A stretch of DNA of 64,000 nt from Saccharothrix obliqua (GCF_019375475.1 NZ_JAHXGQ010000003.1:248001-312000); one strand, 5' to 3'. Counted from the stretch's first letter, positions 41,501 through 50,354 are shown. Notes: generated from the letters alone by a model not told the origin. A program made the numbers and translations.

Positions 41501-43315
41501 ATGGCCGTTGACTTCGTCTTCTCCGACCTGGTCGCCGGGTACGTGGTCCGCTTCGACCCGACCCGCGGCGCGCTGGACCTGCGCACCAGCGACGGCCGCG
41601 AGGTGCGCGTGCGGGTCACCAAGGACACCCACGCCGAGCTGATCCGCAACCTCGGCGAGCCCACCCGGCCGGTGGCCGAGCCGATGGTGGACGTGCTGGT
41701 GGCCGGCAGGCACGTGTTCGCGCACGGCCTGTACTACCCCGAGCGCGGCGCCACCACGTTCGACGCCAAGCGGATCGTGCTGGTGGGACCGGGGCTGGCG
41801 TACCGGTTCGAGGAGGCCGACTGGTGGCCCCACCAGCTCGCCGAGCTGGCCCGGTTCTACCGGCACGCGCAGTTCGGCGCGAGCAACCCGGTGGACTTCG
41901 CCGACTACCGCACGATCCTGCGCCTGGGCGGCGACAAGGCCGACGACCACGTGCAGGAGACCGACACCGTGTCCCGGCTGGTGTACGGCATGGCCAGCGC
42001 GTACATGCTCACCGGCGACGAGGACTTCCTCGACGTGGCCGAGCGCGGCACCGAGTACCTGCGCGACAACATGCGGTTCGTGGACCGGGACGAGAACGTC
42101 GTCTACTGGTACCACGGGATCGACGTGCGGGACGGCATCCAGTCGCGGTGCTTCGCGTCGGAGTTCAGCGACGACGCGCAGTCCATCCCCGCCTACGAGC
42201 AGATCTACGCGTTGGCCGGGCCGACGCAGACCTACCGGATCACCGGCGACCCGCGGATCGCCGACGACATCGACGGCACGCTGCGGCTGTTCGACCGGTT
42301 CTTCAAGGACCCGGTGCGCGGCGGCTACTACTCGCACATCGACCCGATCCTGCTCAGCCCGCACCACGAGTCGCTGGGACCCAACCGGTCGCGCAAGAAC
42401 TGGAACTCCATCGGCGACCACGCGCCCGCCTACCTGATCAACCTCTACCTGGCGACGGGCGAGGAGCGGCACGCGCGGATGCTGGAGGAGACGTTCGACC
42501 TGATCGTCGAGCACTTCCCGGACGCCACCAGCCCGTTCGTGCAGGAGCGGTTCCACGGCGACTGGTCGCCCGACCGCACCCACGGCTGGCAGCAGGACCG
42601 CGCCGTGGTGGGCCACAACCTGAAGATCGCGTGGAACCTCATGCGGATGAACGCGATCAAGGGCAAGGACTCCTACACCACGCTCGCCGACCGCATCGCC
42701 CGCTCGCTGCCCGCGTACGGCAGCGACCGGCAGCGCGGCGGCTGGTACGACGTGGTGCAGCGGGTCCTCGGCGTCGGGCAGGACACGCACCGCCTGGTGT
42801 GGCACGACCGCAAGGCGTGGTGGCAGCAGGAGCAGGCGATCCTCGCGTACCTGATCCTCGCCGGCACCACCGGCGACGCGGAGTTCGTCAAGCACGGCCG
42901 GGAGGCGCAGGCGTTCTACAACGCGTTCTTCCTCGACCACGACGAGGGCGGCGTGTACTTCAACGTCCTCGCCGACGGCCACCCGTACCTGCTGGGCACC
43001 GAACGGCTCAAGGGCAGCCACTCGATGTCCATGTACCACTCGGCGGAACTGGCGTTCCTGTCCACTGTGTACGGTCGCCTGCTAGGTGGTGGCGGCCCGT
43101 TGACGCTGTGGTTCAAGCCCCGGCCGGATGGCTTCCGGGACCGGGTGCTGCGGGTCGCGCCGGACGCCCTGCCCGCGGGCACGGCCCGGCTGGAGTGGGT
43201 GGAGGTCGACGGCAGGCCGCACGCCGACTTCGACCCGGTGGCGATGACCGTGCGCCTGCCGGACTCGCGGCAGGACGTGACGGTGCGGGCGCACCTGGCG
43301 CCCGTCGAGCGGTGA
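41501..43315 (+). CDS. AGE-family (N-acylglucosamine/cellobiose 2-epimerase-like) protein
   Basis: A 604-residue protein with a central (alpha/alpha)6 barrel of the AGE superfamily. Likely active-site regions: RNWNSIGDHAPAYL is the sense of the first His region (KNWNSIGDHAPAYL), KAWWQQEQAILAYL carries the Trp/Glu cluster, and SHSMSMYHSAELAFL a late His. An N-terminal beta region of about 100 residues and a C-terminal beta tail extend the usual 400-residue family length. AGE enzymes epimerise or isomerise sugars at C2; the sugar is not known. AAGGTGA lies about 7 bases before the ATG. In an operon with GlgX it may act on a maltose-, glucose- or trehalose-derived sugar (inference). Confidence 0.85.
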   Translation: MAVDFVFSDLVAGYVVRFDPTRGALDLRTSDGREVRVRVTKDTHAELIRNLGEPTRPVAEPMVDVLVAGRHVFAHGLYYPERGATTFDAKRIVLVGPGLAYRFEEADWWPHQLAELARFYRHAQFGASNPVDFADYRTILRLGGDKADDHVQETDTVSRLVYGMASAYMLTGDEDFLDVAERGTEYLRDNMRFVDRDENVVYWYHGIDVRDGIQSRCFASEFSDDAQSIPAYEQIYALAGPTQTYRITGDPRIADDIDGTLRLFDRFFKDPVRGGYYSHIDPILLSPHHESLGPNRSRKNWNSIGDHAPAYLINLYLATGEERHARMLEETFDLIVEHFPDATSPFVQERFHGDWSPDRTHGWQQDRAVVGHNLKIAWNLMRMNAIKGKDSYTTLADRIARSLPAYGSDRQRGGWYDVVQRVLGVGQDTHRLVWHDRKAWWQQEQAILAYLILAGTTGDAEFVKHGREAQAFYNAFFLDHDEGGVYFNVLADGHPYLLGTERLKGSHSMSMYHSAELAFLSTVYGRLLGGGGPLTLWFKPRPDGFRDRVLRVAPDALPAGTARLEWVEVDGRPHADFDPVAMTVRLPDSRQDVTVRAHLAPVER

Positions 43316-43319
43316 CGGG

Positions 43320-43511
43320 GTGGCGTCGCCGCCGGTGGTGCTGTTCGACCTGAGCGGCACCACCACCCTGTCCGCCGCCGCGCTGCGCAGGCTGCTGGTG
43401 GACTACCGGTCCGCCGGGCGGGCCGCGCTGGTCGGCGTGGGACCCGCGTTGCGCGGCGTGCTCGCCGCGACCGGTTTCCTCGGCCACTTCACGGTTCTGG
43501 AGCAGTCATGA
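43320..43511 (+). CDS. Half-size STAS-domain protein
   Basis: A 63-residue protein beginning at GTG (read MASPPVVLFDLSGTTTLSAA). The sequence follows the second half of an anti-sigma-factor antagonist STAS domain: a VVLFDLSG strand, a helix with AALRRLLVDYRSAG, a GRAALVGVG strand and a final helix VLAATGFLGHF. The usual first strands are missing, and the phosphorylatable Ser position (DSSG in full domains) reads TTLSAA. It starts 4 bases after the epimerase stop and overlaps the glgX start by 4 bases, so it is tightly built into the operon. It could bind the RsbW-like protein encoded downstream, or be a decayed STAS gene. Confidence 0.6.
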   Translation: MASPPVVLFDLSGTTTLSAAALRRLLVDYRSAGRAALVGVGPALRGVLAATGFLGHFTVLEQS

Positions 43512-45598
43512 GCACGGCGGAGCGCGTCGACTCCTACCCGACGCACTGGATCGCGGGTTTCGGGGTGCGTGCCGGGCGGCTGCTGCCGTTCGGCGCCACC
43601 CCGGTGCCCGACGGGATCAACTTCGCGGTGCCGTCCAACCACGCCACCGCCGTCACGCTGGTGCTGTACCGGCGGGGCGAGGCGGAACCGCTGGCGGAGC
43701 TGCCGTTACCGGACCAGTTCCGGGTGGGCGGCGTGTGGGCGGTGACCGTGTTCGGCGTCGACGCGGACACCGTGGACTACGGGTACCGCGTGGACGGGCC
43801 GTTCCAGCCGGAGGCGGGTCACCGGTTCGACCCGTCGGTGGTGATCGCGGACCCGTACGCGAAAGCCCTCACCGGCGGCGAGGAGTGGGGCGTGCGGCCC
43901 CGGCCGTACGAGCCGACGCGGTGGCGGTCCCGGGTGGTGCACGACGACTTCGACTGGGAGGACGACCGGCGACCCGGCATCGCGCACGAGGACCTGGTGG
44001 TCTACGAGCTGCACGTGCGCGGCTTCACCCGGCACCACTCGTCCGGCGTCCGGCACCCCGGCACGTTCGCGGGCCTGGTGGAGAAGATCCCGTACCTGAA
44101 GGAGCTGGGCGTCAACTGCGTCGAGCTGATGCCGGTGTTCGAGTTCGACGAGTTCACCAACTCGCGGCACGACCCGGAGTCCGGCACGTGGTGGTACAAC
44201 TACTGGGGTTACAGCACGGTCGGCTTCTTCGCGCCCAAGGCGTCGTTCGCGGCGACCGGTGCGCACGGCCTGGCCGTGGACGAGCTGAAGAACCTGGTGA
44301 AGGAGCTGCACCGGGCGGGCATCGAGGTCATCCTCGACGTGGTGTTCAACCACACCGCGGAGGGCAACGAGCACGGGCCGACGATCTCGTTCCGCGGCCT
44401 GGACAACCACACGTTCTACATGCTCACGCCCGACGGCGGCTACCACAACTTCAGCGGCACCGGTAACACGGTGGACTGCAACGACCCCGTGGTGCGCGGC
44501 TTCGTGCTGGACTGCCTGCGCTACTGGGCGGCGGAGTTCCACGTGGACGGCTTCCGGTTCGACCTCGCGGCCATCCTGTCCCGCGGCCCGGACGGCGCGG
44601 TGCTGGCGAACCCGCCGCTGGTGGAGGCGCTGGCCAACGACCCGGTGCTGCGGGACTGCAAGCTGATCGCCGAGGCGTGGGACGCGGCGGGCCTGTACCA
44701 GGTCGGCACGTTCCCCGGCTACCGGCGGTTCGCCGAGTGGAACGGCCGCTACCGGGACGTGCTGCGCCGGTTCGTCAAGGGCGACAGCGGTGTCGTCGGC
44801 GAGCTGGCCACCAGGTTCGTCGGCTCGCCCGACCTGTACGGCGACCGGGCGCCCGCCGCGTCGGTCAACTTCGTCACCGCGCACGACGGGTTCACCCTCG
44901 CCGACCTGGTGTCGTACAACGACAAGCACAACGAGGCCAACGGGGAGGGCGGCCGGGACGGCGACGACGGCAACCACTCGTGGAACTGCGGCGTGGAGGG
45001 GCCCACCGCGATCCCCGAGGTCGTGCGGTTGCGGCGGCGGCAGGTGCGCAACCTGCTGCTGCTCCTGCTCACCAGCCAGGGCGTGCCGATGCTGCTCGCC
45101 GGCGACGAGGTGGGCCGCACCCAGCGCGGCAACAACAACGCGTACTGCCACGACTCGGAGCTGTCGTGGTTCGACTGGGGACTGGTGGCGCGCAACAACG
45201 ACATGTTCCGGTTCACCCGGCGTGCGCTGGCGTTCCGCGCCGCGCACCCGGCGCTGCGCAGGCGCGCGCACCTGGTGGGCGGGCAGGACGTCACCTGGCA
45301 CGGCCGCGAACCGGGACGGCCCGACTGGTCGGGTGGCAGCCGCCTGCTGGCGGCGACGCTCAGCCACGGCGACGACCACGTGTACGTGGCGGCGAACGCG
45401 CACTGGGAGGACGTGGACGTCACGCTGCCGACCGGGTTCGCGTGGCGGTTGTTCGCCGACACCGGCCGGGACGTGGTGCACGAGCCCGGCCACGAGCCGG
45501 CCGTCCGGACGCCGCGGCTCAACCTCGGGCCGCGGTCGGTGGTCGTGCTGACCGCCCGCCCGGACTGGCCGGACACCGAGAGAGGGGATGGGGAATGA
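43508..45598 (+). CDS. glgX: Glycogen debranching enzyme (isoamylase type)
   Basis: GH13 debranching enzyme of 696 residues that cuts alpha-1,6 branches of glycogen-like glucans. An N-terminal CBM48-type region (GINFAVPSNHATAVTLVLY) precedes the barrel. Catalytic residues: DGFRFDLAAIL (Asp), KLIAEAWDAAG (Glu) and FVTAHDGFTLADL (Asp). NKHNEANGE-like DKHNEANGEGG is typical of GlgX. It complements the synthetic GlgE operon on the other strand by opening the same polymer. It overlaps the half-STAS gene before it and the STAS gene after it by 4 bases each, an unusual coupling of a glucan enzyme to regulators. Confidence 0.97.
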   Translation: MSTAERVDSYPTHWIAGFGVRAGRLLPFGATPVPDGINFAVPSNHATAVTLVLYRRGEAEPLAELPLPDQFRVGGVWAVTVFGVDADTVDYGYRVDGPFQPEAGHRFDPSVVIADPYAKALTGGEEWGVRPRPYEPTRWRSRVVHDDFDWEDDRRPGIAHEDLVVYELHVRGFTRHHSSGVRHPGTFAGLVEKIPYLKELGVNCVELMPVFEFDEFTNSRHDPESGTWWYNYWGYSTVGFFAPKASFAATGAHGLAVDELKNLVKELHRAGIEVILDVVFNHTAEGNEHGPTISFRGLDNHTFYMLTPDGGYHNFSGTGNTVDCNDPVVRGFVLDCLRYWAAEFHVDGFRFDLAAILSRGPDGAVLANPPLVEALANDPVLRDCKLIAEAWDAAGLYQVGTFPGYRRFAEWNGRYRDVLRRFVKGDSGVVGELATRFVGSPDLYGDRAPAASVNFVTAHDGFTLADLVSYNDKHNEANGEGGRDGDDGNHSWNCGVEGPTAIPEVVRLRRRQVRNLLLLLLTSQGVPMLLAGDEVGRTQRGNNNAYCHDSELSWFDWGLVARNNDMFRFTRRALAFRAAHPALRRRAHLVGGQDVTWHGREPGRPDWSGGSRLLAATLSHGDDHVYVAANAHWEDVDVTLPTGFAWRLFADTGRDVVHEPGHEPAVRTPRLNLGPRSVVVLTARPDWPDTERGDGE

Positions 45599-45915
45599 GT
45601 TTCGCAGCGAAGAGCCACGTGTGGGACGGGACGGCGACGATCCGGCTCACCGGCGAGCTGGCCGCCAAGTCGGCGGGGCAGTTCAACCGCGTCATCGCGG
45701 ACGTGTCGGCGCAGGACCCGCACCGCTTGGTGCTGTTGCTGGACGAGCTGACCTACCTGTCGTCGGCGGGCCTGCGCAGCCTGGTCTACGCGCACCAGCG
45801 GCTCGGCCGCGGCGTGGAGATCGTGCTGGTCGGCGCCCAGCCGGAGGTCGCGGAGACGATCCGCCTCACCGGCTTCGACCGCAGCGTGGTGATGCAGGAG
45901 CCGACCGGCGCCTGA
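45595..45915 (+). CDS. STAS-domain anti-sigma-factor antagonist
   Basis: A 106-residue single STAS domain. TATIRLTGELAAKSAGQFNR begins the fold, and LVLLLDELTYLSSAGLRSLV holds the Ser-Ser pair at the position phosphorylated by RsbW-type kinases. The domain is complete, in contrast to the half domain at 43320. It overlaps the glgX stop (ATGA) and precedes the RsbW-like ATPase by a single base, the normal order of a partner-switching module. It would release a sigma factor or another target when dephosphorylated by the phosphatase encoded two genes later. Confidence 0.92.
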   Translation: MSFAAKSHVWDGTATIRLTGELAAKSAGQFNRVIADVSAQDPHRLVLLLDELTYLSSAGLRSLVYAHQRLGRGVEIVLVGAQPEVAETIRLTGFDRSVVMQEPTGA

Positions 45916-45916
45916 C

Positions 45917-46321
45917 ATGACCACCGCCAAGTCCACAGTGGACGACATCGGCGCGCGGGTCGCGGAGGTCGTGCGGTCACTGGCCGCACGGGCGGCGCTG
46001 ACCCGCGCGCAGGCGTACCGGCTGCGCCTGGCCGCGGACGAGATCGCGACGAACATCGTGCTCCACGGCTACGGCGGGGAGGGCGAGGTCGGACTGTGCG
46101 GCGGCGTCGCGGAGGACCACGTGTGGCTGCGCACGGAGGACTCCGCGCCGCCGTTCGACCCGCGTGACCACGACCCGTCGCCCGTGCTGACCGCCGATCC
46201 AGCCACCCGCGCCCCCGGCGGCCTGGGCGTCCACCTCGCCCTGGCCGCCGTCGACGAGCTGCGCTACGAGCAGGTCGCCGGCCTCAACCACACGACGCTG
46301 GTGGTGTACCGCGATGCCTGA
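45917..46321 (+). CDS. RsbW-like ATP-binding protein (anti-sigma factor/serine kinase)
   Basis: A 134-residue HATPase_c_2 protein. N-box: RLAADEIATNIVLHGYGG; G1-like: RTEDSAPPFDP; G2-like: APGGLGVHLALAAVDEL. These support ATP binding and the serine-kinase role of the RsbW family. It would phosphorylate the STAS protein encoded just upstream. No sigma-factor gene is present in the window, so its partner is encoded elsewhere or is not a sigma factor. It overlaps the phosphatase gene by 8 bases. Confidence 0.92.
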   Translation: MTTAKSTVDDIGARVAEVVRSLAARAALTRAQAYRLRLAADEIATNIVLHGYGGEGEVGLCGGVAEDHVWLRTEDSAPPFDPRDHDPSPVLTADPATRAPGGLGVHLALAAVDELRYEQVAGLNHTTLVVYRDA

Positions 46322-47540
46322 CCGACCGGCGTCCACGGCCCGCCGCACGCGGACGGTCCTCGTGGTGGGTGAGCGGCACACCGAGCTGTCCGACGCGCTC
46401 GTGGAGGCGGGTTTCGACCCGGTCACCGCCGACCCCGTCGAGATCGCGAACGACCCGGACGCGGTCGGCAGGCCGGACGTCGCGCTGCTCGCGGCCTCGC
46501 TCGGCCTGCCCCGCGTCGCGTTGCTGAGCAGGCTGCTGCGGGAGGCGGGCGCGGCCGGGGTCGCGGTGTACGCGGACGGCGACCTGGGGGCGCTGGAAAC
46601 GTGCGTGCGGGCCGGGTTCGAGTACGTCGCGCCGCCGTACTCGCCGGTCCTGCTGCGCAGCAGGCTGGTGTCGGCGTGGGAACGCGGCCGGCTCACCACC
46701 AGGGGCGAGCGCCTGGCCGCGGACGAGTCGCGGCGCGAGTACGAGCGCGATTTGTTCGTGGCACACGAGTTGCAGGCCGGGTTCCTGCCCGACGCGCTGC
46801 CCCAGCCACCGGGCTGGGAGCTGGCGGCCCGGTGCCGACCCGCCCGCATGGTGTCCGGCGACTTCTACGACGGTTTCGAGCTGCTGGACGGCCGCCGCCT
46901 CGGTTTCGTGGTGGCGGACGTCTGCGACAAGGGCATCGGCGCGGGCCTGTTCATGGCGTTGATCCGGACCCTGTTGCGGCACAGCGCCGAGCACACGCCC
47001 GCCTCGCGGGTCGCCGACGGCGGGCCGGACCTGCCGCCCCGGCTCGCGTTCGGCGCCGGACCGCTGGTCCAGGCCGTGGTGGACACCAACCGCTACCTCG
47101 CGGCCAACCACCTGCGCCAGGGCTACTTCGCGACGGTGTTCTTCGGCGTCCTGGACCCGTTGTCCGGCGGCCTGGTCTACATCAACTGCGGCCACAACCC
47201 GCCGGTCGTGCTGCGGGCGGACGGCGGCACGACGACGTTGCCGCCCACCGGTCCGGCGCTGGGGATGCTCCCGGACGGCGAGTACCGGCTGGGCCGGGTG
47301 TTCCTCAACCCGGGCGACTCGCTGTTCGTCTACACCGACGGCGTGGTGGAGGCCGCGGACGCCCGCGGCGACCGGTTCGGCACGCGTGCCATGCTCGACG
47401 CCCTCGCCCCCGACCGGTCCGCCCGGGACCTGCTGGACGGCGTGGACGACGCGGTGCGCCGCCACGTGGACGGCGCCGAGCAGTCCGACGACATCACCAC
47501 GCTGGGGTTGCGCCGACTGCCCGCCGGCCCGTTGCGCTGA
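46314..47540 (+). CDS. Receiver-like/SpoIIE-type PP2C phosphatase
   Basis: A 408-residue protein. Residues about 14-125 resemble a response-regulator receiver (TVLVVGERHTELSDALVEAG), but the phosphorylated Asp is not evident (PDVALLAASLG), so it is probably a pseudo-receiver. A coiled linker (GERLAADESRREYERDLFVAHELQ) leads to a PP2C/RsbU-type domain with ARMVSGDFYDGFEL and VVADVCDKGIGAGLFMAL (metal-binding Asp residues), NCGHNPPVV and SLFVYTDGVVEA. It would dephosphorylate the STAS protein and so close the partner-switching circuit. It is the last gene of the array. Confidence 0.93.
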   Translation: MPDRPASTARRTRTVLVVGERHTELSDALVEAGFDPVTADPVEIANDPDAVGRPDVALLAASLGLPRVALLSRLLREAGAAGVAVYADGDLGALETCVRAGFEYVAPPYSPVLLRSRLVSAWERGRLTTRGERLAADESRREYERDLFVAHELQAGFLPDALPQPPGWELAARCRPARMVSGDFYDGFELLDGRRLGFVVADVCDKGIGAGLFMALIRTLLRHSAEHTPASRVADGGPDLPPRLAFGAGPLVQAVVDTNRYLAANHLRQGYFATVFFGVLDPLSGGLVYINCGHNPPVVLRADGGTTTLPPTGPALGMLPDGEYRLGRVFLNPGDSLFVYTDGVVEAADARGDRFGTRAMLDALAPDRSARDLLDGVDDAVRRHVDGAEQSDDITTLGLRRLPAGPLR

Positions 47541-47680
47541 CCGCCGGGAACGACCGGTAAAACCGCACGAAGTGCCCCCGGCAGCGGATTCGAAAAGCTT
47601 TCGAGACCATTTTCCGCCATAGGATATCACTCGGCCGAAGAATTTCCGGGCCGATCGGAAGCGAAGTGCGAGGGACAGAG

Positions 47681-47980
47681 ATGAGTGTTGTCGAGAACAT
47701 CCGGTTCCGGCTGGTCGACGGCGTCACCGAGGCCGAGTTCCGGGAGCGCGACCGCAAGGTCCACTTCGAGTACATGGCGAAGCGCCCCGGTTTCGTCTCC
47801 CGGGCCTCGTCGGTGAGCGCCGACGGCGAGTGGTTCGTCGTCGTGCACTGGGCCACCCCCGAGGACGCGGAGGCGACCATCAACGGCTTCTTCGCCGCGC
47901 CCGAGACCCAGGACTTCCTGGCCGCGGTCGACAAGACGACCGTCGCGTCGGGCAGCTACACGCTGGTCAACCAGTCCTGA
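47681..47980 (+). CDS. Antibiotic-biosynthesis-monooxygenase (ABM) family protein
   Basis: A 99-residue dimeric ferredoxin-like-fold protein. VENIRFRLVDGVTEAEFRER, the MAKRPGFVSRASSV turn and the WFVVVHWATPEDAEATING segment fit the ABM family, whose members are cofactor-free monooxygenases, heme-degrading enzymes or orphan proteins. The reaction is unknown. ATG at 47681 follows GAGGGACAGAG. It is separated from the phosphatase by 140 bases and from the convergent LLM gene by a strong bidirectional hairpin, so it is probably a single-gene unit. Confidence 0.85.
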   Translation: MSVVENIRFRLVDGVTEAEFRERDRKVHFEYMAKRPGFVSRASSVSADGEWFVVVHWATPEDAEATINGFFAAPETQDFLAAVDKTTVASGSYTLVNQS

Positions 47981-47992
47981 GGGCGGTGGCAC

Positions 47993-48016
47993 GCGGCGGG
48001 CCCGCGGGCCCGCCGC
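47993..48016. terminator. Bidirectional terminator, 24-base perfect palindrome
   Basis: GCGGCGGGCCCG followed directly by its exact complement forms a perfect 24-base palindrome between the ends of the convergent ABM and LLM genes, 12 bases from the first stop and 6 from the second. It can serve both. Confidence 0.75.
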
Positions 48017-48022
48017 GGCACG

Positions 48023-48886
48023 TCACAGCGCGGCGCGGACACCGGCCAGCGCGTCACCGAGCGCCGCCAGGTGCCCGTCGGGCGTGGTGTGGCCGAGTCC
48101 CATGGTGTCCACGGACAGGTGCGTGGCGCCGAGGTCGCGCCAGCCGCGCACGTAGTCGGCCCGCCGGTCCGCCGGCAGGTCGGCGAGCGTCAACCGGGTC
48201 TCGAAGCCGATCGCGGCCGGGTCCCGGCCCGCGTCGCGGGCGTAACCGCGGACGCGGTCGAGCTGCTCCCGCGCCACCTCGTCGGGCCACCGGCGCGGCA
48301 TCCAGCCGTCGCCGAGCCGCCCGACGCGGCGCAGGGTCCGCTCGGCGTAACCGCCGAACCACACGGGTATCGAGCCGACCACCGGCTTGATGCCGGCGCC
48401 GTCGACGCGGTGCCAGCGGCCGGTGAAGTCCACCGACTCGGCGGCCCACAGCCTGCGCAGCAGCTCCACCTGCTCCTCGCTGCGCGCGCCCCGGTCGTGG
48501 AAGTTCTCGTTCAGCACGTCGTACTCGACCTCGTTCCAGCCGATGCCGACGCCGAGCCGCAGCCTGCCGCCGGACAGCAGGTGCACCTCGGCGGCCTGCT
48601 TCGCGACCAGCGCGGTCTGCCGCTGCGGCAGCACCAGCACGCCGGTGGCCAGCTCCAGGGTGGAGGTGACGCCGGCCAGGAAACCGAACAGCACCAGCGG
48701 TTCGTGGAAGGCGTCCCGGCTGGTGTACCCGCGCCACCCCGGGCGCTTCGCCGGGTCCGCGCCGACGACGTGGTCGAACGCCAGCACGTGGTGGAAGCCG
48801 AGGCGCTCGACCTCCTGCGCCCAGGTCCGGATCGCGCCGGGGTCCGAGCCGATCTCGGTGTGCGGGAACACCGCTCCGATGCGCAT
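48023..48886 (-). CDS. LLM-class (F420-type) oxidoreductase
   Basis: A 287-residue luciferase-like TIM-barrel flavin-type enzyme. MRIGAVFPHTEIGSDPGAIR, HHVLAFDHVVGADP, LATGVLVLPQRQTALVAKQ and GGRLRLGVGIGWNEVEY are the standard landmarks of F420-dependent LLM proteins; WFGGYAERTLRRVGRLGDGW completes the barrel. The substrate is unknown. It follows the MFS transporter by 89 bases on the same strand and probably shares its TetR-controlled promoter. A second member of the family stands next to a TetR paralogue at the right end of the window. Confidence 0.9.
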   Translation of the reverse strand: MRIGAVFPHTEIGSDPGAIRTWAQEVERLGFHHVLAFDHVVGADPAKRPGWRGYTSRDAFHEPLVLFGFLAGVTSTLELATGVLVLPQRQTALVAKQAAEVHLLSGGRLRLGVGIGWNEVEYDVLNENFHDRGARSEEQVELLRRLWAAESVDFTGRWHRVDGAGIKPVVGSIPVWFGGYAERTLRRVGRLGDGWMPRRWPDEVAREQLDRVRGYARDAGRDPAAIGFETRLTLADLPADRRADYVRGWRDLGATHLSVDTMGLGHTTPDGHLAALGDALAGVRAAL

Positions 48887-48975
48887 GGGACTCCGATCAG
48901 GTGGCGGGAAGTGGTCACGGCGGTGGCCGCGCCGAAGCGCCGCCACCGCCGTGAACCGAGGGGTGCGAGAAGTGG

Positions 48976-50226
48976 TCAGGCGGGTTCCGGCGCCGTTGCC
49001 GGAGCGGACGCGGGCGCGTCGTCGGCCGCGGCGTCCGCGACGGCCGGCGGCTTGAGGAAGCTGACGCCCCACGCGATCGGGAGGGCGACGGCCACAACGA
49101 TGAGGCCCACGAGGAGCACGGTGTTGGGGGTGTTGCCGTCGGCGGAGATGACGCCCGCGCCGACCGCCGCGCCGATGGCGATGCCCGCGTTGATCGCGGA
49201 CGGCGGCAGGGTGCCCGCCAGCGCCGCGCCGGGGCCCGCCAGGCCGACGATGCGGTACTGGAGCGACGGCACCAGGCCGAAGCTCAGCGTGCCCCAGGCG
49301 ATCAGGCCGACCGCGGCCAGCGCCGGGATGTTGCCGATGGCGTAGAGGAAGCCGAGCGCGACCACCAGCAGCACGTTGATGATGACGATGGTGCGGGCGG
49401 CGTTCTTGTCCGCGAACCGGCCGCCGCCGAACGAGCCGATCGCCGCCGCGACGCCGTAGATCAGCAGGAAGGCGCTGATCAGGCTGCCGTTGATGCCGGT
49501 GACCTGCTCCAGGAACGGGGTGATGTAGGTGAGCACGGCGTACTGGCCGGTGTAGAGGACCAGCACCAGGCCGAGCATGGCGAGCACCCGCGGTGCGAGG
49601 GCGTACTTGACCTGGTCCTTGGCGCTGGACGCGCCCTGGTTCGGCACGCCGGGGACGAAGATCAGCAGCAGGACGAGGCACAGCGCGCCGAAGATGGTGA
49701 TCGCGGCGTACGAGCCCTTCCAGCCCAGCGTCTGCCCGATCAGCGTGCCCAGCGGGACGCCGAAGGCGATGGCGATCGCGAAGCCGCTGATGACCATGGA
49801 GATGGCGCGGCCGATGCGCTCGGGCGGCGAGATCGAGATGGCGGTGACGAACGCGGCGCCGACGAACAGGCCCTGGAGCGAACCGGTGATGAACCGGACG
49901 GCGACGAACAGCGCGAAGCTGCCGCCGAGGATCGCGGCCAGGTTGCCCAGCAGGAACAGGACGAGGCTGGCGATCAGCAGCGAGCGGCGGGGCAGCTTCA
50001 CGGTCAGCGCGGTTAACACCGGGCCGCCGATGGCCATGCCGAGCGCGTACGCGGTGACCAGCGAGCCGGTCGCGCCGATGGAGACCTGGAGGTCGTCGGA
50101 GATGAAGTTGATGATGCCGACGATCACCATCTCGACGTTGCCCATGGCGAAGGTGGTGAGGAAGAGCGTCACCAGCGCCAGGGTCAACCTGGATTGGCTC
50201 AGCGCCGGTGGCTGGGTCGTACTCAT
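48976..50226 (-). CDS. MFS drug-efflux-type transporter
   Basis: A 416-residue major-facilitator protein with about 12 hydrophobic segments. Landmarks: LALVTLFLTTFAMGNVEMVI in helix 1, RFITGSLQGLFVGAAF in helix 4, and FGVPLGTLIGQTLGWKGSY (motif C-like) in helix 5. It resembles the AraJ/CmlR-type drug/H+ antiporters. ATG at 50226 (MSTTQPPALSQSR) is chosen because a longer frame would run through the operator region. It diverges from a TetR regulator across 128 bases holding a perfect palindrome and is therefore the likely target of that repressor. Confidence 0.92.
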   Translation of the reverse strand: MSTTQPPALSQSRLTLALVTLFLTTFAMGNVEMVIVGIINFISDDLQVSIGATGSLVTAYALGMAIGGPVLTALTVKLPRRSLLIASLVLFLLGNLAAILGGSFALFVAVRFITGSLQGLFVGAAFVTAISISPPERIGRAISMVISGFAIAIAFGVPLGTLIGQTLGWKGSYAAITIFGALCLVLLLIFVPGVPNQGASSAKDQVKYALAPRVLAMLGLVLVLYTGQYAVLTYITPFLEQVTGINGSLISAFLLIYGVAAAIGSFGGGRFADKNAARTIVIINVLLVVALGFLYAIGNIPALAAVGLIAWGTLSFGLVPSLQYRIVGLAGPGAALAGTLPPSAINAGIAIGAAVGAGVISADGNTPNTVLLVGLIVVAVALPIAWGVSFLKPPAVADAAADDAPASAPATAPEPA

Positions 50227-50312
50227 GTGAACTCCCTGTCTTGGCGTCCAGCACGGCATCCCGTTGGCCTGCGGCGAAGAGGTGGCCAAGGGCGGCGCTG
50301 CGGACTAGACTA

Positions 50313-50328
50313 TAGGGAACCATCCCTA
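50313..50328. promoter_or_regulatory. TetR-type operator
   Basis: TAGGGA-ACCA-TCCCTA is a perfect inverted repeat with a 4-base spacer between the MFS and TetR starts, 27 bases before the TetR start. It overlaps TANNNT-like hexamers, so binding would block transcription both ways. Confidence 0.75.
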
Positions 50329-50354
50329 ACAACGCAACGGCAGGAGGCGACGTC

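Noticed and set aside
48887..50332. An N-terminal extension of the LLM oxidoreductase through the MFS gene
   Set aside because: The extension is an out-of-frame reading of the MFS transporter; the family start MRIGAVFPH at 48886 gives the normal length.
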